From Glycomyces terrestris (GTDB lineage Bacteria; Actinomycetota; Actinomycetes; Mycobacteriales; Micromonosporaceae), in the NCBI RefSeq assembly GCF_003933745.1, contig NZ_RSEB01000007.1:124001-188000 (forward strand): a DNA stretch of 64,000 bases, read 5' to 3'. Positions 35,320 to 42,559 of the stretch are shown here, in pieces. Within the stretch, counting starts at the first letter, position 1. The number at the start of each line of letters is the position of its first letter. The position numbers and the translations under genes are program-made. The notes under the pieces were generated by a model. That model had not been told where the DNA came from, ran no database searches, and was given only the letters and a program-made list of their open reading frames with translations.

Positions 35320-37695
35320 GTGGACGGAAACAGCTGTAGCTCCTGCGGCCAGCGACTGACGTCCGGGCAGCGCCGCTGCCCCCAGTGCGGCGCCCCCCTG
35401 CCGCCCCCGATCGGGGGCTTCCCGGCGGAGCCGCAGTACCCGCCGCCGGCGTCCTACGGGGCGCCGTCCTACGGCACGCCGTCGTACGCGCCTCCCGGTG
35501 CGCCCCAGGCGTACGGCGCGGCCGCCGTGCCCCAGTACGCCCCGCCCGGCGAGCCCCAGGGCCACGCCGCGCCCCCGGAGCCCCAGTACGCGCCGCCGGG
35601 CGCCTACCAGCCGACCGCGCCCCCGAACCAGGGCTACGCGGCGGTGCCGCCCCCGAACCAGCCGCCGTACGGCGCCCCGCAGCAGCAGTGGGGTCAGCCC
35701 GCGCAGGGCTCGGCCGCCGTGCCGCAGCACGGCCAGGCCGCGGTCCCGCAGTACGGCTCGGCCCCCGTCCAGCCGCCGCAGCCGCCCGCGTACGGGGCCG
35801 CGCAGGTCCCGCCGCCCCACCCGCAGGCGCCGCAGCACCAGGGCCAGTACCCGCCCTACCAGCCGCCGCAGCCGCCCCCGCCGTCCTACCAGTCGGCGCC
35901 CCAGTACCCGCCGCCGTACCAGTCGTCGCAGTCGCTGCCGCCGGTCGCGGCCGCCCCGCCGACCGTGCCGCCGGTGTCCCCGCCGCAGTCGTTCGCGGCC
36001 CCGCCCGCGGCCCCGCAGTACTCGGAGCCGTCCTCGCCGGTGACCGGCGCGCCCTTCGCGGCCCCGAGCGGCGGATTCAGCCTGCCCTCGTCCGAGCCGG
36101 GCGTGTTCGCCCCGCCCGGGACGCCCGCCGCGCCCGACCTGCCGCCGCCGGCCCCCGACGGCACCCAGATCCTGCGCCGCCAGCCGGCCGTCCCGCCCGC
36201 GGAGGCGCCGTTCGCCGACCCGGGCCCCACCGCGCCCGCCGTCCCCGAGTCCGCGATGCCCGGGTTCAGCGTGCCGTCCTCGTCCAGCTCGAGCCCCGGT
36301 GCCGCGTACGCGCCGCCCACGCCGTTCAGCGTCCCCGACGCCGCCCCGGCCGCCCCGGGCGCGTCCTTCGCCGCACCGCCCCCGGCCCCGCCGGCCGAGC
36401 CCGCCGCGTCCCCGTTCGCGCTGCCCGACCCCGAGCCGGCCGAGCCCGCAGTGTCGTTCAGCAGCCCCGCGTTCAGCAGCCCCGCGTTCAGCGTGCCCTC
36501 GGCCGAGCCCGAGGCCCCGGGCGCGTCGTTCGCCGCGCCGCCCGCGTTCAGCCTCCCCGGCGAGACCGCGCCCCCGGCCCCGCCCGCCGCGCCCGAGCCG
36601 CCCGCGGCGGCCGCGCCCGCCCCGGCGGCGCCCGTCACCGCCGAGGAGGACGACGACGAGGACGCCGCCTGGGACACCCTCCCCGACCCGGAGGAGCCCG
36701 ACGACGACGCCGAGCTCTCCGCCGACGACGAGGACGTCCTCGCGGGACTCGGCGACGACGTCCCCGGCGAGTCCCTGCCGCCGGCCCCGCCCGGCTCGCC
36801 CGGCCTCGCCGAGGACGGCGAGGAGCCCGAGAGCGTCGTCGAGCCCGTGCTCGAGGAGGCCCTCGCCCAGGCCGCGGTCGTCGACGCCCCGAGCCCCGGC
36901 GCCGACCTCGTCGAGGCCGCCGACGCCGCGGCCGACGTCGCCGAAGCGGTCGGCGTGCCCGTGCCCGACGTCCCCGAGCCCGCGATCGACCTCGGCGCCG
37001 ACGCGTTCGGCGAGGCCGAGCAGGCCGCCGCGGCCGCCCCGCCGGCCCTCGAGGACGGCGCCACCGTCAACGAGCGCACCGCCGAGCCCGTCGCCGAACC
37101 CACGCCGCCCCAGCCCACGCCGCCGCAGCCCGTGCCCGACCCGGTGCCGCCGGTCCCGATGCCGGAGCCGGCCCCGATCCCGCAACCGGAGCCGGTCCCG
37201 CACCCCGAGCCGACCCCGCCGCAGCGCCCCGACCCGGCCCCCGCGCCGCCGCCGGTGCCCGACCCCGAGCCGGTCCCGCGCCCCGAGCCCGCGCCGCCGC
37301 CCGCGTTCCTCGCGGCCGACAGCCCGTTCTCCGACGCCGCCCCGCTCGACTTCGAGACCCCCGAGCCGACGCCCGCCGCGGCCGAGCCCGAGCCGCCCGC
37401 CGAGCCGACCCCGCCGAGCGGGGCCCCCGAAGAGGGCCCCGCCACCGAGGCCGAATCGTCGCGCAGGACGATCGTGAACGCGCCCGACATCAGCCTCTTC
37501 GAGGAGCCGACCACGAAGACCGGCGCGCAGAAGCTCGCGCCCGCCTCCTGGCCGCCGCCCGAGGAGGACGGCTTCCGGCCCGGCCGCGCCCGCGTCCGCA
37601 ACCTCCTCGACCGCTCCGAGCTGCCCGAGCACATCCCGCTCCCGCGCCCCACCGTCTACGGCGCCAAGCCCGAGGCCGGCGACGACCAGGGCTGA
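35320..37695 (+). CDS. Large Pro/Ala-rich disordered protein with N-terminal zinc ribbon
   Basis: 791 residues from GTG 35320 (GAGGAGG 6 bases upstream). Residues 6-23 are a double CxxC zinc ribbon (CSSCGQ ... CPQCG). Residues 25-700 are low complexity: Pro/Gln/Tyr-rich to about 210, then Pro/Ala/Phe-rich with FAAP, AFS and SFAAPP motifs, an Asp/Glu-rich block at about 445-480, and Pro-Glu/Pro-Asp repeats at 590-660. The last 80 residues are ordered-looking (RTIVNAPDISLFEEP, RPGRARVRNLLDRSELPEH). No signal peptide or membrane helix. Codon bias is normal for the genome, so it is probably genuine. Function unknown; a scaffold role is speculation. Confidence 0.75.
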   Translation: MDGNSCSSCGQRLTSGQRRCPQCGAPLPPPIGGFPAEPQYPPPASYGAPSYGTPSYAPPGAPQAYGAAAVPQYAPPGEPQGHAAPPEPQYAPPGAYQPTAPPNQGYAAVPPPNQPPYGAPQQQWGQPAQGSAAVPQHGQAAVPQYGSAPVQPPQPPAYGAAQVPPPHPQAPQHQGQYPPYQPPQPPPPSYQSAPQYPPPYQSSQSLPPVAAAPPTVPPVSPPQSFAAPPAAPQYSEPSSPVTGAPFAAPSGGFSLPSSEPGVFAPPGTPAAPDLPPPAPDGTQILRRQPAVPPAEAPFADPGPTAPAVPESAMPGFSVPSSSSSSPGAAYAPPTPFSVPDAAPAAPGASFAAPPPAPPAEPAASPFALPDPEPAEPAVSFSSPAFSSPAFSVPSAEPEAPGASFAAPPAFSLPGETAPPAPPAAPEPPAAAAPAPAAPVTAEEDDDEDAAWDTLPDPEEPDDDAELSADDEDVLAGLGDDVPGESLPPAPPGSPGLAEDGEEPESVVEPVLEEALAQAAVVDAPSPGADLVEAADAAADVAEAVGVPVPDVPEPAIDLGADAFGEAEQAAAAAPPALEDGATVNERTAEPVAEPTPPQPTPPQPVPDPVPPVPMPEPAPIPQPEPVPHPEPTPPQRPDPAPAPPPVPDPEPVPRPEPAPPPAFLAADSPFSDAAPLDFETPEPTPAAAEPEPPAEPTPPSGAPEEGPATEAESSRRTIVNAPDISLFEEPTTKTGAQKLAPASWPPPEEDGFRPGRARVRNLLDRSELPEHIPLPRPTVYGAKPEAGDDQG

Positions 37696-37846
37696 CCGCT
37701 CTGTCCCGGTCCCCGCTGCAATAGCCCGAAAACGCGCCCGCCGTCCCCGCGGCCGGTCCATCCTGGTGCAGGAGGGCCGCCGCGGCGGCCCCGCGGCGGC
37801 GGGCCATCCGGCCCGGGCGCCGCAGAACCGGGGGAGGGTGAGCAGC

Positions 37847-38149
37847 ATGGCCGAGCGCCGTGTGAAAGTGACCACAGAGGTCGGCATCCAGGCGCGGCCC
37901 GCGACGGTCTTCGTCGAGACGGCCGCGCAGGCGCCGGGCGAGGTGTCGATCGCGAAGACCGGAGGCGAGCGGCACGACGCCAAGTCGATCCTCCAGGTCC
38001 TCGTGCTCGACGTGCGCCCCGGCGACGAGATCGTCCTGACCGGCGACGACGAGGACGTCCTCGACCGCCTCGCCGGACTCGTCACCGCCGAGGCCGACGC
38101 CGAGCCCGCCGAGGGCGGCAAGGACCTCGCCGACATCGACGAGCGCTGA
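37847..38149 (+). CDS. HPr-like protein with Gln15 (Crh-like)
   Basis: 100 residues, ATG 37847 with GGGGGAGGG upstream. HPr fold: VKVTTEVGIQARPATVFVE, then GGERHDAKSILQVLVLDVRPGDEIVL. In HPr the residue after G-I/L is His15, the site phosphorylated by enzyme I. Here it is Q15, the same substitution as in Bacillus Crh. The regulatory serine is kept as S47 in AKSILQ. A 15-residue Glu/Asp-rich tail follows. No ptsI, ptsK or EII gene is in the window. It cannot pass phosphate to PTS permeases if the residue is essential. It may act as a regulator, which is inference. Confidence 0.85.
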   Translation: MAERRVKVTTEVGIQARPATVFVETAAQAPGEVSIAKTGGERHDAKSILQVLVLDVRPGDEIVLTGDDEDVLDRLAGLVTAEADAEPAEGGKDLADIDER

Positions 38150-38225
38150 TCCGGCCGTGACGCCGGCGACGCCGCCCCCCTCTCGGGACGGTCCTAAGAC
38201 TCAGAGGGGGGATACCGTCGGGACT

Positions 38226-39077
38226 GTGAACCACGCGCGACGCCCGAGGGTCGGCCACATCGCCTTCCTCAACTGCATGCCCATCTACTGGGGACTGGCC
38301 CGCACGGGCGCGCTGCTCGAGTTCGACCTCCGCCGCGGCGCCCCCGACGAGCTCAGCCGCCTCCTCGTCGAAGGCGGCCTCGACATCGGACCGATCACCC
38401 TCGTCGAATACCTCCGCCACCGCGACGACCTGCTCCTCATCCCCGACCCCGCCGTCGCCGCCGACGGCCCCGTCCTCAGCGTCAACCTCGTCTCCAAGAC
38501 CCCCCTCGCCGACCTCCCCGCCGAACCCCGCGTCTCCCTCGCCTCCTTCTCCCGCACCGGCGTCCTCCTCGGCCGGATGCTCCTCGAGGAGCGGTACGGC
38601 CGCCGGCCCGCCTACCAGGTCACGCCGCCCGACCCCGAGACCGCGCTCGCCGGCGCCGACGCGGCCGTCCTCATCGGCGACGAGGCCCTCCGCGTCCACC
38701 ACGACCCCCGGGGCCGCCACGTCCTCGACCTCGCCGCCGCCTGGAAGGACTGGACCGGCCTGCCCATGGTCTTCGCCGTCTGGGCCGTGCGCCGCGACTA
38801 CGCCGAGGCCCACCCCGGGCTCGTCAAGGACGTCCACCTCGCGTTCCGCGAGTCCGTACGCCTCAGCCGCGAGGAGATCGGCGCCGTCGTCGCCTCCGCC
38901 GCCCGCTGGGAGCCCTTCGCGCCCGCCGCGCTCGCCGAGTACTTCGACCGGCTCCAGTTCGGCCTCAGTGAGCGCCACCTCGCCGGCCTGCGGGAATTCG
39001 CCTCCCGCGCCGTCCGTTACACGGAAGTGAAGGACCTTTCGCCCGAAGGGCCCGAATTCTTCGACAGCGAGGTCTGA
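38226..39077 (+). CDS. mqnA: Chorismate dehydratase MqnA
   Basis: Dehydrates chorismate to 3-[(1-carboxyvinyl)oxy]benzoate, the first futalosine-pathway step. 283 residues from GTG 38226; a GTG at 38157 would add 23 residues of poor text. The periplasmic-binding-protein-like fold shows RPRVGHIAFLNCMPIYWGL, DIGPITLVEYL, SLASFSRTGVLLG, AVLIGDEALR and WKDWTGLPMVFAVWA, close to Streptomyces MqnA. No signal peptide, as expected for a cytosolic enzyme. It is followed at 73 bases by the flavin reductase gene and then mqnC. Confidence 0.94.
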   Translation: MNHARRPRVGHIAFLNCMPIYWGLARTGALLEFDLRRGAPDELSRLLVEGGLDIGPITLVEYLRHRDDLLLIPDPAVAADGPVLSVNLVSKTPLADLPAEPRVSLASFSRTGVLLGRMLLEERYGRRPAYQVTPPDPETALAGADAAVLIGDEALRVHHDPRGRHVLDLAAAWKDWTGLPMVFAVWAVRRDYAEAHPGLVKDVHLAFRESVRLSREEIGAVVASAARWEPFAPAALAEYFDRLQFGLSERHLAGLREFASRAVRYTEVKDLSPEGPEFFDSEV

Positions 39078-39150
39078 CCCGGCCCCTGACCGGAACGACC
39101 GCAAGCCCGGCGCGCCCGCGCCGCCGACCGAGACAGGGAAGGACCGCCCC

Positions 39151-39921
39151 GTGGCCATCGAGCTGAAGCAGCCCCGCAAGTCCCGCCCGGCGTGGCACAA
39201 GCTCACCGTCAGCGCCGTCCGCCCCCTCACCGCCGACGCCGTCGAGGTCACCCTCGCCGTCCCCGAGCACCTGCGGCCCGCGTTCGACTTCAAGCCCGGC
39301 CAGCACCTCACGTTCCAGCGCGTCGAACCCGACGGGTCCGAGGTCCGCCGCTCCTACTCGCTCGCCTCCACGCCGCGCGAACTCGCCGAGCGCGGCACCC
39401 TGCGCCTGGGCATCCGCTCGATCCCGAAGGGCTCCTTCTCCGGGTACGCGAACCGGCGGCTCCTGCCCGGCGACGTCCTCGAAGTCCTCCCGCCGCTCGG
39501 GCACTTCTGCACCGACATCCGGCCCGACCGCCACTACGGCTCCGTCGTCGCCGGCTCCGGGATCACCCCGATCATCGCGATCGCCACCGCCGCCCTCGAA
39601 GCGGGCGCCACGGTCACGCTCCTGTACTCCAACCGCACCGAGGACAGCACCATGTTCGCCGCCGAGCTGCGCGAACTCGAACGCGCCCACGGCGACCGGC
39701 TCCGCCTCCACCACATCCGCACCCGCGCCGACGGCCCCACGCCGCTGCTCACCGGCCGCCTCACCCCCGAGCGCCTCCGGGAGGTCCTCGGCGCCGTCGT
39801 CGACCCGCGCGAGGTCGACGAGTGGTTCCTGTGCGGCCCGTACGAGATGGTCCTCGGCGTCAAGGAGGTCCTCGAGGCCGCCGGGACCGGCGAGATCCAC
39901 ACCGAGCTCTACACCGTCTGA
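39151..39921 (+). CDS. FAD/NAD(P)H reductase of the PaaE type lacking the 2Fe-2S domain
   Basis: 256 residues, GTG 39151 with GGAAGGA 6 bases upstream. The FAD domain has RRSYSLAST (R-x-Y-S) and GSFSGYANRRLLPGDVLEVLPP. The NAD(P) domain has VVAGSGITPIIAI, LLYSNRTEDSTMF and EWFLCGPYEMV. The text stops at IHTELYTV, where PaaE proteins continue into a plant-type ferredoxin domain, so that domain is absent rather than degraded. It would pass electrons to a separate ferredoxin or flavodoxin. Placement between mqnA and mqnC suggests it reduces the radical-SAM enzymes of the pathway (inference). Confidence 0.87.
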   Translation: MAIELKQPRKSRPAWHKLTVSAVRPLTADAVEVTLAVPEHLRPAFDFKPGQHLTFQRVEPDGSEVRRSYSLASTPRELAERGTLRLGIRSIPKGSFSGYANRRLLPGDVLEVLPPLGHFCTDIRPDRHYGSVVAGSGITPIIAIATAALEAGATVTLLYSNRTEDSTMFAAELRELERAHGDRLRLHHIRTRADGPTPLLTGRLTPERLREVLGAVVDPREVDEWFLCGPYEMVLGVKEVLEAAGTGEIHTELYTV

Positions 39922-40022
39922 CCGCGGCGGCCCCGGGCCCGCGGCGGACCGGGGGGTAACCCACGAGTCAATCCGCTCGGCCGCACTGTCCCGCAGGGCC
40001 CCGGGGCGGATACGCTTCGTGC

Positions 40023-41174
40023 ATGGCCGAGATTGACGAGGTCCTCGCCCGCGCCGCCGACGGCGGCGCCATCAGCGCCGAGGAAGCCCTGCTGCTCTAC
40101 ACCGACGCGCCCTTCCACCCCCTCGCCGAGGCCGCCGACGCGGCCCGGCGCCGCGTCATCGGCGACAACATCGTCACCTACATCATCGACCGGAACATCA
40201 ACTACACGAACGTGTGCGTCACGGCGTGCAGGTTCTGCGCCTTCTACCGCGCCCCCAAGCACGAGGAGGGGTGGGCGCACCCGATGGAGGAGGTCCTGCG
40301 CCGCTGCGGCGAGGCCGTCGGCCTCGGCGCCACGCAGGTGATGCTCCAGGGCGGGCACCACCCCGACTTCGGCGTCGAGTACTACGAGGAGCTGTTCTCC
40401 TCGGTCAAGCGCGAGTACCCGCAGCTCATGATCCACTCGATCGGGCCCTCCGAGATCGCGCACATGGCGAAGGTCTCCGGCGTCGAGATCGCCGAGGCGA
40501 TCCGCCGCATCAAGGCCGCCGGGCTCGACTCGATCGCGGGTGCCGGCGCCGAGATGCTCCCGGCCCGCCCGCGCACCGCGCTCGCGCCGCTCAAGGAGTC
40601 GGGCGAGCGCTGGCTGGAGATCATGGAGGGCGCGCACCTCCAGGGCCTCGAATCGACCGCGACGATGATGATGGGCACCGGCGAGACCGCGGCCGAGCGG
40701 ATCGAGCACCTGCGGATGATCCGCGACGTGCAGGACCGCACCGGCGGGTTCCGCTCGTTCATCCCGTGGACGTACCAGCCCGAGAACAACCACCTCAAGG
40801 GCCGCACCCAGGCGACGACCCTGGAGTACCTGCGGCTGCTGGCGACCGCGCGGCTGTTCTTCCACAACGTGAAGCACCTCCAGTCGTCGTGGCTGACGAC
40901 CGGGAAGGCCTCGGGCCAGCTGAGCCTCCACCTCGGCGTCGACGACCTCGGCTCGATCATGCTGGAGGAGAACGTGATCTCCTCGGCCGGCGCCCGCCAC
41001 CAGTCGCGCCTCTCCGAGCTCATCGGCCTCATCCGCTCCGCCGACCGCGTCCCGGCCCAGCGGAACACGCTGTACGAGCGCATGTCCGTCCACTGGACCC
41101 CCGCGGACGACCCGACCGACGACCGCATCCGCTCCCACTTCTCGACGATCGTCGCCGAGCTCCAGGTGAAGTGA
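40023..41174 (+). CDS. mqnC: Cyclic dehypoxanthinyl futalosine synthase MqnC (radical SAM)
   Basis: Closes dehypoxanthine futalosine to its cyclic form in menaquinone synthesis. 383 residues from ATG 40023. Cluster ligands are C65, C69 and C72 in CVTACRFC, preceded by IIDRNINYTNV. MLQGGHHPDFGVEYYEELF, GAGAEMLPARPR and FIPWTYQPENNHL are family text. It ends in a 19-bp hairpin that starts at the last base of the stop. With mqnA, the reductase gene and mqnE close by, most of the early pathway is encoded here; mqnB and mqnD are not in the window. Confidence 0.95.
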   Translation: MAEIDEVLARAADGGAISAEEALLLYTDAPFHPLAEAADAARRRVIGDNIVTYIIDRNINYTNVCVTACRFCAFYRAPKHEEGWAHPMEEVLRRCGEAVGLGATQVMLQGGHHPDFGVEYYEELFSSVKREYPQLMIHSIGPSEIAHMAKVSGVEIAEAIRRIKAAGLDSIAGAGAEMLPARPRTALAPLKESGERWLEIMEGAHLQGLESTATMMMGTGETAAERIEHLRMIRDVQDRTGGFRSFIPWTYQPENNHLKGRTQATTLEYLRLLATARLFFHNVKHLQSSWLTTGKASGQLSLHLGVDDLGSIMLEENVISSAGARHQSRLSELIGLIRSADRVPAQRNTLYERMSVHWTPADDPTDDRIRSHFSTIVAELQVK

Positions 41175-41215
41175 ACGGCGGCGGCGCGGACCGTCGGGTC
41201 CGCGCCGCCGCCGTT
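41174..41215. terminator. Bidirectional terminator between mqnC and serine protease
   Basis: Perfect 19-base stem (41174-41192 with 41197-41215), loop GTCG, the longest stem in the window. It begins in the mqnC stop codon and ends 21 bases before the end of the convergent protease gene. Confidence 0.9.
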
Positions 41216-41236
41216 TCGCGAGTCCCGGGGCGGGGA

Positions 41237-42472
41237 CTAGATCAGGTGGCCGATCTCGGTGCGGATCAGCTGGGCGTTCACGCCCGAGTTCGGGCAGCCG
41301 CCGAAGTGGTGCAGGGCCACGACCTCGTGCGTGTCGCGGGAGAGCACGGGGGAGCCGGACGAGCCGAACTCGGTGTCGCAGTAGTAGGACACGTCGCTGC
41401 CGGCCACGTAGCCGTCGTAGACCGCGTTCTTCACCACGCAGTTGCCGCCGTCCACCGAGGACTCCATCGCGATCTCGGTGGGCCGGCCCGCCGGGTGCTG
41501 CGGGATGTAGATCGCCTCGCCCGCCTTCGCGGCGCGGTCGGCGAGCTCGAGGTGCCCGAACTGGTCGATCCGCTCGAAGTCGTCCACGGTGAACAGCGTG
41601 TAGTCGAGGGGCTTCGACGTCTTCAGGACCTGCTCGCCGGCGACCTTCACGGGGATGTTCGCCGTGTCGTTCCCGCACGCGACGCAGTCGTAGCCGAACC
41701 ACACCTCGGTCTGCTTCGCCTCCCACGTCTCGGTGAAGCAGTGGTGGTTCGTCAGGAGCCGGTTGCCCTCCCCGACGCGGAACGCCGTGCACAGCACCGT
41801 CCCGTCGATGAGCAGGCGCGCCACCGGGTCCGCGTGCTCGACCTCCTCCGGGTACGAGCTCCGGTAGCAGGCCGAGGGCCGCTTCTCGTCGCCCGAGCAG
41901 ACGCTCTCCTCCGGCCGCGCCCGGTCCGCCCTGTCCTCCGCGAGCGCGTCCACGACGTCGGCCGCGAACCCGTAGGCGGCCCGGTCGATGAGCACGCCGA
42001 GCGCGTCCGAGACCGGGGACGACTCGGCGCGATGCAGCTCCACGACCGCGGTGTCGCCGGTGATCGAGGTCGCCCACCGGTCGACCGCGGACTCCTCGTA
42101 CCGGTACGACTCGGTCCCCTCGGGGTTCGACACCGTCACCGCGTCGCCCGCGTCGAGCAGCAGCCGCTCGAAGTGGACCTTCACGTAGGAGGCGCCGGGC
42201 TCCGACACCGTCACCGCCTCCGTCTCGCCATACGTCAGCGACTCGGTGAGCTCCCTGACCTCGCCGACGTCGACCAGGCCCAGGAGGGCGTCGTCGACCG
42301 GGAGGATCTCGGCGGCCCCGTCGAGGATCTCGGTGACCGGGTCGTCGGCGAACGCCGCCGGCACCACCACCGCCGCGCCCCCCAGAGCCAGCGCCCCGGC
42401 GGTCGCCGCCAGGACCGCCTTGCGGCGCTTCCGCCTCCCGCTGTGATCCGGTGTCCGCTCGCTCGCCGCCAC
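41237..42472 (-). CDS. Secreted trypsin-fold serine protease
   Basis: 411 residues, GTG 42472 with GGAAGGGG upstream. A Lys/Arg-rich start, hydrophobic core 19-37 and AFA-DDP at 40-45 form a signal peptide. Residues 45-190 are a beta-rich pro-region or pre-domain of the bacterial pre-peptidase kind. The protease domain (about 210-411) has H244 in LLTNHHCF, D290 in KPLDYTLF and S372 in EFGSSGSP. Six or more Cys suggest disulphides (C192/C202, C228/C245, C263/C266, C345/C365). It is most like glutamyl endopeptidase/lysyl endopeptidase S1 proteases. Specificity cannot be read with confidence. Confidence 0.88.
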   Translation of the reverse strand: MAASERTPDHSGRRKRRKAVLAATAGALALGGAAVVVPAAFADDPVTEILDGAAEILPVDDALLGLVDVGEVRELTESLTYGETEAVTVSEPGASYVKVHFERLLLDAGDAVTVSNPEGTESYRYEESAVDRWATSITGDTAVVELHRAESSPVSDALGVLIDRAAYGFAADVVDALAEDRADRARPEESVCSGDEKRPSACYRSSYPEEVEHADPVARLLIDGTVLCTAFRVGEGNRLLTNHHCFTETWEAKQTEVWFGYDCVACGNDTANIPVKVAGEQVLKTSKPLDYTLFTVDDFERIDQFGHLELADRAAKAGEAIYIPQHPAGRPTEIAMESSVDGGNCVVKNAVYDGYVAGSDVSYYCDTEFGSSGSPVLSRDTHEVVALHHFGGCPNSGVNAQLIRTEIGHLI

Positions 42473-42559
42473 TGCCGGCCCCTTCCGTGAGAGATGTGTC
42501 CACGGTTGAAACGAGCGAGCGGCCCGGAGGTTGCGCGGCGTCCCGCGAACCGGGGAGCG

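Noticed and set aside
34753-38136. A 1127-codon minus-strand open frame opposite the Pro-rich, NlpC/P60 and HPr-like genes.
   Set aside because: Gly/Arg-rich shadow without motifs. The plus-strand genes have ribosome sites, the zinc ribbon, the NlpC/P60 residues and the HPr fold.
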